Assembly (NCBI GenBank): GCA_036845225.1
Contig: DAIUEJ010000023.1
Span: 1-40,946 of the forward strand
From: FEN-680 sp036845225
GTDB lineage: Bacteria > Actinomycetota > Geothermincolia > Fen-727 > Anoxymicrobiaceae
Direction: 5' to 3'
Length of the DNA stretch: 40,946 nucleotides
In this document: positions 32,496 through 40,946 of the stretch, in pieces
Layout: each line of letters starts with the position of its first letter
Position numbering within the stretch: the stretch's first letter is position 1
Translations under genes and position numbers: made by a program
Notes under the pieces: generated by a model
What the model saw: the letters and a program-made list of their open reading frames with translations, nothing else
Databases searched by the model: none
What the model was told of the DNA's origin: nothing

Positions 32496-34808
32496 TCAGT
32501 CCCCGTCGGGCTTCAGGTTGATGGCCCTCAGGTTGATCCGTCCCAGATTATCGACAGCCTCCACCTCAACCTCCACCTTGTCGCCGACGTTCACGACGTC
32601 CTCAACCCTGTCTATCCTTGTCTTGGACAGCTTCGAGATGTGGACCAGCCCATCCTTGCCGGGAGTGAGCTCGACGAATGCGCCGAAGTTGGTCGTCTTC
32701 ACGACCGTACCCAGGAAGCGGTCCCCCACCTCCGGGTCCTTGGCGATCATCTCTATGTCGCGCTGCACCGCCTTGACCTTCTCGGAGTCGCGCCCGAACA
32801 CGAAGACACGGCCGTCGTTCTCGACGTCGATCTCCACGTCGTACTTCTCGATCAGGCCGCGGATGTTCTTGCCCCCCGGGCCGATGAGCTCACCGATCTT
32901 GTCGACCGGTATGGCGAGCTGCAGCATCCTGGGAGCGTTCTCGTTGACCTCGCTGCGCGGCTCGGCAATGGCTTCCGTCATCGCCTTGATGATGAAGGAG
33001 CGACCCTGGCGCGCCTGCTCCAGCGCCGCCTCCAGGACCGCGTACGAGATACCCGCGCACTTGATGTCCATCTGGAGCGCGGTGATGCCGTCGCGGCTGC
33101 CCGCGACCTTGAAGTCCATGTCCCCGGTGGAGTCCTCCAACCCCTGGATGTCCGAGAGGATGGTGTAGTTCTCACCGTCCAGGACCAGGCCCATCGCGAT
33201 GCCGCCCACGTGCGACTTGTTCTTGAGGGGTACCCCGGCGTCCATCAGCGCCATGCTTCCGGCGCAGACAGAGCCCATCGAGGACGAGCCGTTCGAGGCC
33301 AGGACCTCGGCGACCAGCCTGATCGTGTAAGGGAATTCCTCCTGGTCGGGAATGAGAGCTCCGAGCGCCCTTTCCGCGAGGGCCCCGTGCCCGATCTCGC
33401 GACGCTTCGGGCCTCGCATCGGCCGGGCTTCGCCGGTCGAGAAAGGCGGGAAGTTGTAGTGGTGCATGAAGCTCTTGTAATCCTCGATGCCCAGGTCGTC
33501 CAGGATCTGCTTCTCTCCGTGGGCCCCGAGCGTCGCGATGCTCAGCACCTGCGTCTCGCCCCTGGTGAACAGGCCCGAGCCGTGGGTCTTGGGAAGGAGG
33601 CCGACCTCCGTGGTCAGCTTCCGTATCTGGAACGACTTACGGCCGTCAGGCCTCAGGTTCTGATCCGTGATCTGCTTGCGCAGCAGTTTCTTCTCGAGCG
33701 AGTCGAGCACGGCCTTGACCATCGTCTCGAGCCCGTGGAACTTCTCCATGTAAGGCTCGGCCAGCCGCTTGCGAGTGTCCTTTCGGATGATGCTCCTGGC
33801 CTGCTTGGTAATCTCGGGGACGGACGCGTCAAGGAGCGACTTTCGCATCTGCTCCTCGATCTGCGGCTCGATCTCCCCGGCGAGCTTCTGGTAGAGCATC
33901 TCGTTGCCGGTCACCCGTGAGCAGATGCCCACTATCTTGCGGTACTCGTCGGCGAACTGTCCGTTGGCCTCGACCTGGACGTTCTTGAGAGCTTCGTGCT
34001 GCTCTTCGATCGCCTCGTGGTCGCCGGCTGTGTATGCCGCGACGAGCTTCTCGGTGACGTCCTTGTAGCGCGGCCCCAGGAAATCGTTGATCTCGCCGAG
34101 GACTTCCGCCTTCGGCTTCATGCCGCTCTCGCGCCGGTACTCGGCGTCCACCAGGTCGATCACGTCGATGAGCTCCTTGATGGCCTCGTGCGCGACCTTC
34201 AGGCCGTCGATGACGTCGGCCTCGCCGACCTCTTTCGCGCCTGCCTCGACCATCAGTATGCACTCGTGGTTTCCAGCGACCACCAGGTTCATGTCGGAAT
34301 CAGCGCTCTCCTGGAAAGTCGGGTTGACTATCCACCTTCCGTCGATTCTTCCGACGCGGACGCCGGCCAACGGCCCGTTGAACGGGATGTTCGAGAGCTG
34401 CAGCGCGCACGCCGCGCCGACGATGCCCAGCATGTCCGGCGGGTTCATCTGGTCGGTGGAGAGCACGGTCAAGACTACCTGGACCTCGTTGCGGAACGCC
34501 TTGTCGAAGTTCGGCCGCAGGGTGCGGTCGATGATCCTCGCGGTGAGGGTGGCCATGTCGGTGGGCCTGCCCTCCCTGCGGAAGAAGCTGCCGGGGATCT
34601 TTCCCGCGGCGTACAGCTTCTCTTCCACGTCTACGGTCAGCGGCAGGAAATCGACCGGCCTTATCTCGTCCGAGGCCACAGCGGTCGCAAGCACCGACGT
34701 GCCCTCGCAGGTGACGAGGGCGGACCCGTCAGCCAGCAGCGCCATCTTCCCTGTTTCGATCTCGATCTTCTTGCCGAATATCTCGATCTCTTTGGATATT
34801 AATCCCAT
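32496..34808 (-). CDS. pnp: Polyribonucleotide nucleotidyltransferase (PNPase)
   Basis: Phosphorolytic 3'-5' exoribonuclease, 770 aa. Two RNase PH domains (from residue 1 and from about 386, LRPDGRKSFQIRKL) are joined by an unusually long helical region (about 220-385). They are followed by KH (ELIGPGGKNIRGLIEKYDVEIDV) and S1 (GDRFLGTVVKTTNFGAFVEL) domains. The active-site region STGDMDFKVAGSRDGITALQMDIK is intact. Typical PNPases are 700-740 aa, so the extra residues lie mainly in the inter-domain region. ATG 34808 is chosen by homology; AAGGAGG is 11 bases away, a somewhat long spacing. Confidence 0.95.
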   Translation of the reverse strand: MGLISKEIEIFGKKIEIETGKMALLADGSALVTCEGTSVLATAVASDEIRPVDFLPLTVDVEEKLYAAGKIPGSFFRREGRPTDMATLTARIIDRTLRPNFDKAFRNEVQVVLTVLSTDQMNPPDMLGIVGAACALQLSNIPFNGPLAGVRVGRIDGRWIVNPTFQESADSDMNLVVAGNHECILMVEAGAKEVGEADVIDGLKVAHEAIKELIDVIDLVDAEYRRESGMKPKAEVLGEINDFLGPRYKDVTEKLVAAYTAGDHEAIEEQHEALKNVQVEANGQFADEYRKIVGICSRVTGNEMLYQKLAGEIEPQIEEQMRKSLLDASVPEITKQARSIIRKDTRKRLAEPYMEKFHGLETMVKAVLDSLEKKLLRKQITDQNLRPDGRKSFQIRKLTTEVGLLPKTHGSGLFTRGETQVLSIATLGAHGEKQILDDLGIEDYKSFMHHYNFPPFSTGEARPMRGPKRREIGHGALAERALGALIPDQEEFPYTIRLVAEVLASNGSSSMGSVCAGSMALMDAGVPLKNKSHVGGIAMGLVLDGENYTILSDIQGLEDSTGDMDFKVAGSRDGITALQMDIKCAGISYAVLEAALEQARQGRSFIIKAMTEAIAEPRSEVNENAPRMLQLAIPVDKIGELIGPGGKNIRGLIEKYDVEIDVENDGRVFVFGRDSEKVKAVQRDIEMIAKDPEVGDRFLGTVVKTTNFGAFVELTPGKDGLVHISKLSKTRIDRVEDVVNVGDKVEVEVEAVDNLGRINLRAINLKPDGD

Positions 34809-34924
34809 AATAAAAAGAGCCTCCTTAGCCCTAGCTCCATAACACGAAACCAATATGAACTTGTCTGATTCAAGAACGATGTATGGTTGGCATTCGTGCT
34901 ACCGCGCACCTGCGCGTCTTCCAC

Positions 34925-35191
34925 TTATCTCCTCAGTCCCAACCTCTTTATGAGAGTACGGTACCTCTCAACATCCTCTTTTTTCAGGTAATTTAGCAAT
35001 CTCCTCCTCTGGCCAACCTTCATCAGCAGCCCTCTGCGCGTATGGTGGTCCTTCTTGTGCATTTTCATGTGCTCGGTCAGGTCATCGATCTCGCGAGTGA
35101 GCAGTGCGACCTGGACCTCCGTCGACCCGGTGTCCGTGTCGTGCATCTTGTACTCGTCGATTATCTGCTTCCGCTCTTCTTTTTCCAGCAT
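34925..35191 (-). CDS. rpsO: Ribosomal protein S15
   Basis: Primary 16S rRNA-binding protein of the 30S platform. The 88-aa sequence is full length, with the conserved DTGSTEVQVALLTREI, HKKDHHTRRGLLMKVGQRRRLLNYL and YRTLIKRLGLRR. ATG 35191 has GGGAGATAGA upstream. It precedes pnp in the classic rpsO-pnp order, with a 116-bp gap that holds a five-pair GC hairpin (CGCGC-AGGT-GCGCG on the minus strand) near the rpsO stop. Confidence 0.97.
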   Translation of the reverse strand: MLEKEERKQIIDEYKMHDTDTGSTEVQVALLTREIDDLTEHMKMHKKDHHTRRGLLMKVGQRRRLLNYLKKEDVERYRTLIKRLGLRR

Positions 35192-35267
35192 TCTATCTCC
35201 CGTTTCTAACCATGGATGTACCTAATATAACACAACGGCGGCGCCGGAGCACCCGCCCCGGGCAGGC

Positions 35268-36197
35268 TCACTTTCCACGTGCGAGCAGGGTCCGCGCCTT
35301 TCTCACGTCCTTCCTCATCTGGGCGACCAGCTCGTCCTCGCTCGCGAAAGCGATCTCCTCGCGCAGCCGGTGGTGGAACTCGAGGCCGAGTTCCTCGCCG
35401 TAGATGTCTCCCTCAAAATCGAGCAGGAAGACCTCAAGAGCGATCTCTTGGTCTCCGAAAGTGGGGTTTCTCCCGATGTTGATGGCGCAGAGGTACTTCT
35501 GAAGGACGAGCACGGCCCTGCCCGCGTACACGCCGTCCGGCGGCACGCAGAAATCCCGCTCGAGCATCAGGTTGGCGGTCGGAAAGCCGAGGCGCTTGCC
35601 CCTGGAGTGGCCGGCCACCACCTGGCCCGTGACGGTGTAGGGCCTTCCCAGGCCCAGCAGCACGTCGTGCACGCGCCCCTCGATGATCAGGCCGCGGATG
35701 AGAGTGCTCGACAATTGGCCGAGCTCCACCGACACCAGCGGCACCACGTCCACGTCAAAGCCCAGCCTCTCGCCTTCGACCGCAAGCGTTTGAACGTCAC
35801 CGGCCCCGTGCCTTCCGAAATGGAAGTTCTGCCCGACGCAGACCTGCCTGGCGCCGAGGTTGTCGACGAGGACCTTCTCGCAGAACTCGGCCGGTTCGAG
35901 GGCCGCGAAGCCGCGGCTGAAGGAGACCGAGATGGTGTAATCCAATCCGAGGGACTCCAGTATCTCGAGCTTCCTGTTCGGCGCCGTTATCACGCACGGG
36001 GACTCGCCGCAGACGACCTCCCTGGGGTTCCGCTCGAAGGTGAGCGCCACCGATGGGACCCCGCGCCTCACCGCTTCGGCCACGCACTCCCTGATGATCG
36101 CCTGGTGCCCCCGGTGGACCCCGTCGAACACGCCGATGGTCACGACGGACGCCGTCGCGTGCCGGCTAAAATCTCCCGTGTGCCTAAGCAGCTTCAT
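35268..36197 (-). CDS. ribF: Bifunctional riboflavin kinase / FAD synthetase
   Basis: Makes FMN from riboflavin and then FAD. The 309-aa protein has the N-terminal nucleotidyltransferase domain (TIGVFDGVHRGHQAII, FERNPREV, FHFGRHGAGD, LSSTLIRGLI) and the C-terminal flavokinase domain (GKRLGFPTANL, NIGRNPTFGD, EVFLLDFEGDIYGEEL). ATG 36197 lies within the last 14 bases of truB, indicating coupling. The truB-ribF-rpsO order is widely conserved. Confidence 0.96.
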   Translation of the reverse strand: MKLLRHTGDFSRHATASVVTIGVFDGVHRGHQAIIRECVAEAVRRGVPSVALTFERNPREVVCGESPCVITAPNRKLEILESLGLDYTISVSFSRGFAALEPAEFCEKVLVDNLGARQVCVGQNFHFGRHGAGDVQTLAVEGERLGFDVDVVPLVSVELGQLSSTLIRGLIIEGRVHDVLLGLGRPYTVTGQVVAGHSRGKRLGFPTANLMLERDFCVPPDGVYAGRAVLVLQKYLCAINIGRNPTFGDQEIALEVFLLDFEGDIYGEELGLEFHHRLREEIAFASEDELVAQMRKDVRKARTLLARGK

Positions 36198-37128
36198 CCG
36201 TGCTCGCCTCGTTGTGTGGGCGCACCACCCTGACGGCGCGCGCCACTATCCCCTCGTCGTCGGGCCTGGGAGGCCCGTATAGCGCGATCAGCCTGCCGGA
36301 GCCATCAAGCACCCTGAACACGACGCCTTCCGCGGGGACCTCGGCCGCGCCCTGGAGGATGGGCTTGCCCATCGTCACCGCGACCGCCCGTTCACCGTCG
36401 AGCGCAAGCGTCGGCATCTCACAAGTCGCAGCCTCCAGGGGCAGCGCCCTGGCAGCGATGCCTTCGGCTCCGACACCCTCAAGCTCTTCGAGCGTCTCCG
36501 CGCCTTCGAGCGCGTAAGGCCCCGATCTGGTCCGCACCAGGCTTGAGACGCAGGCGCCGCAGCCGAGGTCGCCTCCCAGGTCGTGCACCAGGCTCCGGAC
36601 ATAAGTGCCCGGGCCGCATACGATGCGGAGCGTGGCGACACGGCCGCGGTCCGAGTCCTCCATACCCTCGAGCGAAACCGACTCGACCGTGACCGTCCTC
36701 TGGCGCGCCTCGACAGGCACTCCCCGGCGGGCGTAGTGGTAAAGGGGTTTCCCGTTGTGCTTCACCGCTGAGAAAGGCGGGGGGACCTGAGCTATCTTTC
36801 CCTCGAACCGGCCGAGTGCTTCGATCACCTGGCGAGAGGTCACTCCCGAAGCGTCGATCTCAGCTGTCACTCTGCCCTGCACGTCGTAGGTGTCGGTCTG
36901 AACGCCCAGCAGCGCGTCGGTGACGTACTCCTTCGTCCCCGCCGCCAGGTACCCGGTCAGCAGAGTGGCCCTCCCCATGCAGACGACCAGCACCCCGGTC
37001 GCGAGCGGGTCGAGAGTCCCGGCGTGGCCGGCTTTGAGCGCGCCCGCCAGCGATGCAAGGCGCGCAACAGCCTGCCTCGACGTGATGCCCTCCGGCTTAT
37101 TCAGTATCAGAACCCCATCCAGAGGCAA
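36184..37128 (-). CDS. truB: tRNA pseudouridine(55) synthase
   Basis: Makes the near-universal pseudouridine 55 in the tRNA T loop. The 314-aa protein has the catalytic GHAGTLDPLATGVL motif near residue 34, GTKEYV, the PPPFSAVKHNGKPLYHYAR block and GTYVRSLVHDLG. A C-terminal PUA-like extension is present (AVTMGKPILQGA). TTG 37128 has GGGAG seven bases upstream and lies 32 bases inside nrnA. Confidence 0.96.
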   Translation of the reverse strand: MPLDGVLILNKPEGITSRQAVARLASLAGALKAGHAGTLDPLATGVLVVCMGRATLLTGYLAAGTKEYVTDALLGVQTDTYDVQGRVTAEIDASGVTSRQVIEALGRFEGKIAQVPPPFSAVKHNGKPLYHYARRGVPVEARQRTVTVESVSLEGMEDSDRGRVATLRIVCGPGTYVRSLVHDLGGDLGCGACVSSLVRTRSGPYALEGAETLEELEGVGAEGIAARALPLEAATCEMPTLALDGERAVAVTMGKPILQGAAEVPAEGVVFRVLDGSGRLIALYGPPRPDDEGIVARAVRVVRPHNEASTDEAA

Positions 37129-38089
37129 TGATCTCTCCCTTGAGCTCCGAAAGCGCTTCGTCGACGTTCTTCCTTGAGGACGTGTAGCCGGCTGCCACGC
37201 GGTGCCCCCCGCCCCCCAGTTTCCTCGCGATCGACCCGATGTCCACGTCCACTCGCGAGCGCAGTGAGACCCTTATGCTCCCGTCGGTCAGCTCCTTGAG
37301 CAGGGCCGCGACCTTGTGCCCACGGAGCGCGCGGAGGTTGTCGATGAGGTCCTCCGTCTCGTTCATCTTCACCCCGAATCGCTCGAGGTCCGCCTGCATG
37401 AGCGTCCCGTATATCAGCCCCAGTTCGCAGTCGTAGACGGCGCTGGACAGGACCTCGCCGGACAGCCTCAGGTAGGGCAGGGAGTCGCTCTGGTAGACGT
37501 TCTCATAAACCCGGTGCGGCTCGACGCCTGCCTCGACCAGCTCCGCGGCGATGCGCAACGTCGTGCCCGTGGTATTGCTGAACTGGAACCGCCCGGTGTC
37601 CGTCACGATACCGGTGTAGAGGCAGATCGCGACGTCCTTGTCGATGGTCAGCCCGAACGACGCCGCGGCGCCGTAGACGATCTCGGCCGTGGCCGACGAC
37701 GCGGGATCGACCAGGTTGGCGTTTCCGAAAAGAGAGTTGTCGGGGTGGTGGTCCATGTTGACGACCGGCGCAGTCAGGACTTTCTCGCGGAGCTCCTCGA
37801 GCCTGCCGGCGTTGGCGCAATCGAGCGCGAAAGCGACAGGATCGGCCAGCCCGACCAGTTCGGGCTTCACAAGCAGTTCCGCTCCCGGGAGGAACGAATA
37901 CTTCTCAGGTATCTCAAACGGCTCGGGCCAGCTCGCCTGGACCTCGTAACCGGCCGCCTTCAGCATGAGCCCCAATCCCAGGACAGACCCGATGGCATCG
38001 CCGTCCGGGAACTGGTGGCCTATCACCAGGGCCTCATCGTGCCCCTTGACGATGGCGCTGGCCCGCTCAAGATCCGCCGTCTTCGCCAT
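37097..38089 (-). CDS. nrnA: DHH/DHHA1 phosphoesterase, NrnA family (oligoribonuclease / pAp phosphatase)
   Basis: Degrades short oligoribonucleotides and, in some members, pAp. The 330-aa protein shows the DHH motifs: HQFPDGDAIGS near residue 25, a conserved Asp in FALDCANAGR, MDHHPDN, and the DHHA1 signature GGGGHRVAAGYTS near the end. ATG 38089 lies 23 bases inside rbfA. It lies between rbfA and truB, as in many Gram-positive genomes, so it is likely cotranscribed with the translation genes. Confidence 0.93.
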   Translation of the reverse strand: MAKTADLERASAIVKGHDEALVIGHQFPDGDAIGSVLGLGLMLKAAGYEVQASWPEPFEIPEKYSFLPGAELLVKPELVGLADPVAFALDCANAGRLEELREKVLTAPVVNMDHHPDNSLFGNANLVDPASSATAEIVYGAAASFGLTIDKDVAICLYTGIVTDTGRFQFSNTTGTTLRIAAELVEAGVEPHRVYENVYQSDSLPYLRLSGEVLSSAVYDCELGLIYGTLMQADLERFGVKMNETEDLIDNLRALRGHKVAALLKELTDGSIRVSLRSRVDVDIGSIARKLGGGGHRVAAGYTSSRKNVDEALSELKGEIIASGWGSDTE

Positions 38090-38444
38090 GGCCTTCCTCC
38101 TCCAGTTCCCGCGCTACCTCGCGCATCAGCGAGGAGAGCCGGAGCGCCTCTTCGCTGAAGCTGTCGTTGACTATCTCGATGTCCGGCAGGAACTTGAGCC
38201 GCAGGTGCCTCCCGAGCTCCGAGCGCATGTAGCCTCTCGCGCTGGCAAGGCCCGCCAGTGATTCCGTCACCTCGGTGTCGGTGCCGAGCACGCTGATGTA
38301 CACCTTCGCGTGGCGGAGGTCGGACGACAGCTTGACGCTCGTTATCGTCACGAAGCCCACCCGGGGGTCCTTGACCTCTCTTCGTATGACCTCGGAGAGC
38401 ACTTCCTTGCAGGCCTCCTCGACCCTGTTCAATCTCCTGGACAC
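38067..38444 (-). CDS. rbfA: Ribosome-binding factor A
   Basis: Binds immature 30S subunits and assists 16S rRNA 5' end maturation. The 125-aa protein contains RLNRVEEACKEVLSEVIRREVKDPRVGFVTITSVKLSSDLRHAKVYISV and ends in an acidic helix (ARELEEEGHGED). The start GTG 38444 has GGAGG five bases upstream. It follows the DUF503 gene by 12 bases. Confidence 0.96.
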   Translation of the reverse strand: MSRRLNRVEEACKEVLSEVIRREVKDPRVGFVTITSVKLSSDLRHAKVYISVLGTDTEVTESLAGLASARGYMRSELGRHLRLKFLPDIEIVNDSFSEEALRLSSLMREVARELEEEGHGEDGGS

Positions 38445-38456
38445 GACATCCTCCGC

Positions 38457-38756
38457 CTAAATGTCCTCCGGCTTCAACACCCACTGCTCGCTCGAGATGA
38501 TCTCAACGCCGTCACGCTCGATCATCCTGCGCGCGCTCTCGATCGTCTTCAAGACCAGGTCCCTGGAAGATGACAGGCAGGTGACCCCGATCACGCCGGT
38601 CTTCCAGGCGTCCCGCCCCGAGACCTCGGCTGCGCCCATCAGCTTGTTGTTGCCCAGCCGGTCGAGGATGCTCTTCATGACCCGCCTCTTGTCTTTCAGG
38701 GAAGAGCAGTGCGCGAGGTCGAGCCTGAACCTGGCTATGCCGACGAAAAACTTCAA
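38457..38756 (-). CDS. DUF503 family protein (YlxP-like)
   Basis: A 99-aa member of DUF503, with the features HCSSLKDKRRVMKSILDRL, VSGRDAWKTGVIGVTCLSS and SARRMIERDGVEIISSEQWV. The function is not established; position between infB and rbfA is conserved in many bacteria and suggests a role in ribosome maturation or translation. TTG 38756 has GGAGG about seven bases upstream. Confidence 0.92.
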   Translation of the reverse strand: MKFFVGIARFRLDLAHCSSLKDKRRVMKSILDRLGNNKLMGAAEVSGRDAWKTGVIGVTCLSSSRDLVLKTIESARRMIERDGVEIISSEQWVLKPEDI

Positions 38757-38792
38757 GGGTGCCTCCGGGCGTCGATGGCGGGATGCCGGGGG

Positions 38793-40946
38793 TTACGTGC
38801 GTGGGACCTCTCGCATCTGGTAGGTCTCAAGGATGTCGCCTTCCTTGATGTCGTTGAAGTCCTCCAGGCCGACACCGCACTCGAACCCGGTGGCCACTGA
38901 CTTCACGTCTTCCTTGAACCTGCGGAGCGAGCCCACCTTGCCGTCGTGGACAACGATGCCGTCCCGCACCACGCGGACGCGCGAGTTCCTGCTGATCTCG
39001 CCCTCCAGGACGTAAGAGCCCGCGACCATCCCGCTGCCGGGCACCCTGAATGTCTGCCTGACCTCGAGGCGACCGGTCACGTCTTCCTCGAAGATCGGTG
39101 CCAGCATGCCGACCAGCGCAGCCTCCATGTCCTCGGTGAGCTTGTAGATCACCTGGTATGTGCGGATGTCCACCTCTTCGAGCTCGCCCACCTTCGCGGC
39201 CTTGCTGTCGGGCCTGACGTTGAACCCCAGGACTATGGCGTCGCTGGCGCTGGCGAGCATGATGTCCGTCTCGGTGATGCCGCCTACCCCGCTGTGGATC
39301 ACGTTCAGCTTCACCTCGTCGCGGGAGATCTTCACGAGCGAGTCGACTATCGCTTCGAGAGAGCCCTGGGTGTCGGCCTTGAGGACCACCTTGAGCTCGG
39401 CGAGCTCGCCCTCCTTGATGCGGTCGAAAAGGTTCTCCAGGGAGACGTGGCGCGGCCCGCCCTGCTCCTCGATCTTCTTCTGCATCCTCCGCCTGTCCGC
39501 CATCTGCCGGGCTTTCTTCTCGTCCTCCACCACGCGGAACTCGTCTCCCGCCATGGGAAGGCTGGAGAGCCCGAGTATCTCGACCGGGTAGGACGGGGTG
39601 ACCTGTGGGACCGCCTCCCCCTTGTCATCGAACATGGCTCGTATCTTGCCCCAGGCGGTGCCGACCACCACGACGTCGCCTATGCGTGCGGTGCCCCTCT
39701 GGACCAGCACGGTCGCCACGGGCCCGCGCGCCTTGTCGAGGTTTGCTTCCACCACGACCCCGCTGGCGGTGGTGTCCGGGTTAGCCTTCAACTCCTGCAG
39801 CTCAGCCACGAGCAGGATCATCTCGAGGAGGTGGTCGATGTTCGTACCGGCTTTGGCGCTCACGTCCACGAAGACGGTCTCGCCGCCCCACTCTTCCGGG
39901 ATGAGGCCCTTCTCCGATAGCTGCTGGCGCACCCGACCGGGCTCGGCGTCGGGCTTGTCGATCTTGTTCACCGCGACGATGACCGGGACTTCCGCCTCCA
40001 GGGCGTGGTCAAGAGCCTCTACCGTCTGCGGCATCACGCCGTCGTCTGCCGCCACCACCAGGACCGCAATGTCAGTGATCTGGGCGCCGCGCGCCCTCAT
40101 TGCGGTGAACGACTCGTGGCCGGGGGTGTCGATGAACGTGACGGGCTTGCCGTGGAACACCACCTGATAGGCGCCGATGTGCTGGGTGATGCCTCCGTGC
40201 TCGCTCGAGACCACGTCGGTCTTGCGGATGGCGTCGAGCAGCAAGGTCTTGCCGTGGTCGACGTGGCCCATCACTGTCACCACCGGCGGTTTGGGCTCGA
40301 GGTCTTCCGGCTCGTCGACCAGTTCCCCGAACTCCTCGATGCGGTGCGGCTTGATCTTTATCTCGACTCCCAGGTCCTCCGACAGGAGCCTGAGAGCTTC
40401 GTCCGTTATCGGCTGGTTGAGCGTGAGCATCTCGCCGAACGTCATCATCTTCTTGATGACCTCCGCCGGAGTGAGCCCGGCTTTCTGCGCGAAGTCCTTG
40501 ACGGTTATGCCCGACGACACGCGCAGCAACTTGGGAGCGATGGTGCTCGGGGCCGACTTGGTCCTGGGAGGCGCCGCCCTCCCCTTGGGCACGTACCTGT
40601 AGAGCTTTCGCTCCCCGGGCCTGCCACGCTCGGAAGGCCTCCTGTCGGCGGGAGCGACCCGGAGCGTCTGCTTCCCTTTACCTTTCCGCGCCGGCCTTTG
40701 CTGTGCCGGCCCCGGTGCTGGCGGGATCGTGACCTGTCCGCCTCGCCTGTCCTGGCCTCCGGTCGGCCTCATGGCCGGTGCACCGGGCCTTTGCGGGGGC
40801 CTCTGCTGTGGCGGGAGGCCCTGCCTCGGTGGCGCTCCCGGGCCGCGTGGCGGTGCCGGCCTCGGGGCGGGCGCTTGAGGCTGACCCGCGGGAGCCGCGG
40901 CTTTCTTCGCGGCGGGCGGGGCAACAGCTTGTTTCTGAGCTGGGGG
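38793..40946 (-). CDS. infB: Translation initiation factor IF-2 (5' end cut by the window)
   Basis: GTPase that places initiator tRNA on the 30S subunit. 717 residues are visible; the reading frame stays open to the window edge, so the true start lies beyond 40946. The visible N-terminal part is a Pro/Ala/Gln/Arg-rich linker (extended in high-GC bacteria), followed by the IF2N domain (VKDFAQKAGLTPAEVIKKMM). The G domain then shows GHVDHGKT, DTPGHESF, and NKIDKPDA, and domains II to IV follow to RTYQVIYKLTEDMEAALVG and QTFRVPGSGMVAGSYVLEG. An ATG at 40772 is internal and not the start. Confidence 0.96.
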   Translation of the reverse strand, partial: PPAQKQAVAPPAAKKAAAPAGQPQAPAPRPAPPRGPGAPPRQGLPPQQRPPQRPGAPAMRPTGGQDRRGGQVTIPPAPGPAQQRPARKGKGKQTLRVAPADRRPSERGRPGERKLYRYVPKGRAAPPRTKSAPSTIAPKLLRVSSGITVKDFAQKAGLTPAEVIKKMMTFGEMLTLNQPITDEALRLLSEDLGVEIKIKPHRIEEFGELVDEPEDLEPKPPVVTVMGHVDHGKTLLLDAIRKTDVVSSEHGGITQHIGAYQVVFHGKPVTFIDTPGHESFTAMRARGAQITDIAVLVVAADDGVMPQTVEALDHALEAEVPVIVAVNKIDKPDAEPGRVRQQLSEKGLIPEEWGGETVFVDVSAKAGTNIDHLLEMILLVAELQELKANPDTTASGVVVEANLDKARGPVATVLVQRGTARIGDVVVVGTAWGKIRAMFDDKGEAVPQVTPSYPVEILGLSSLPMAGDEFRVVEDEKKARQMADRRRMQKKIEEQGGPRHVSLENLFDRIKEGELAELKVVLKADTQGSLEAIVDSLVKISRDEVKLNVIHSGVGGITETDIMLASASDAIVLGFNVRPDSKAAKVGELEEVDIRTYQVIYKLTEDMEAALVGMLAPIFEEDVTGRLEVRQTFRVPGSGMVAGSYVLEGEISRNSRVRVVRDGIVVHDGKVGSLRRFKEDVKSVATGFECGVGLEDFNDIKEGDILETYQMREVPRT

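Noticed and set aside
31728..33920. Long open frame on the plus strand opposite the M16 peptidase and pnp
   Set aside because: It spans two well-supported genes on the opposite strand and has antisense-type composition without motifs.

Overview
The window reads as an ordinary chromosomal segment of a GC-rich, Gram-positive-type bacterium. Evidence for this: strong AGGAGG-type ribosome sites, many TTG starts, two substrate-binding proteins anchored as lipoproteins with lgt and lspA present, and the infB-DUF503-rbfA-nrnA-truB-ribF-rpsO-pnp-M16-dapB-ftsK order typical of Firmicutes and Actinobacteria. High GC, overlapping reading frames and the domain types suggest a deep-branching actinobacterial lineage, but no rRNA is present and this placement is inference. 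No phage, IS element, transposase, CRISPR array or defence island is visible.

Layout, left to right. (1) 1-650: a tRNA-Gly(GCC) with a near-consensus promoter, an inverted copy of its T-arm region beside it, and a small winged-helix-like protein. (2) 749-11344, all on the minus strand: a histidine operon hisD-hisB-hisH-hisA-hisF, then a complete branched-chain amino acid ABC importer (two livK-type binding proteins, livH, livM, livG, livF), then hisI. The importer genes therefore lie between hisF and hisI. (3) 11415-11618: a cysteine-rich small protein, divergent from hisD. (4) 11629-15084: dnaE, the replicative polymerase. (5) 15085-15376: a gene-free divergent region carrying two tandem 79-nt units, each with two stem-loops and with compensatory base changes between copies. 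(6) 15377-17456, plus strand: an Fe-S RecB/AddB-type nuclease and an AroF-type DAHP synthase. (7) 17467-22471, minus: ileS-lspA-lgt-rluD-like. (8) 22613-27950, minus: a small unknown gene, a short chemoreceptor, yajQ, rimO, pgsA, cinA, tightly packed. (9) 28058-30295: ftsK. (10) 30440-40946, minus: infB (5' end cut by the window), DUF503, rbfA, nrnA, truB, ribF, rpsO, pnp, M16 protease, dapB.

How they work together: most genes are housekeeping. The infB-pnp block supports translation initiation, ribosome maturation, RNA turnover and flavin cofactors. The lgt/lspA pair processes lipoproteins such as the two LivK proteins. The his/liv block links histidine synthesis with amino acid uptake, and the tight hisI-livF junction suggests shared transcription. 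The most unusual parts are the structured repeats between dnaE and the nuclease gene, the liv insertion inside the his operon, the inverted tRNA fragment, the chemoreceptor with almost no extracellular part, and an enlarged helical domain in PNPase. No wholly new multi-gene system could be supported.
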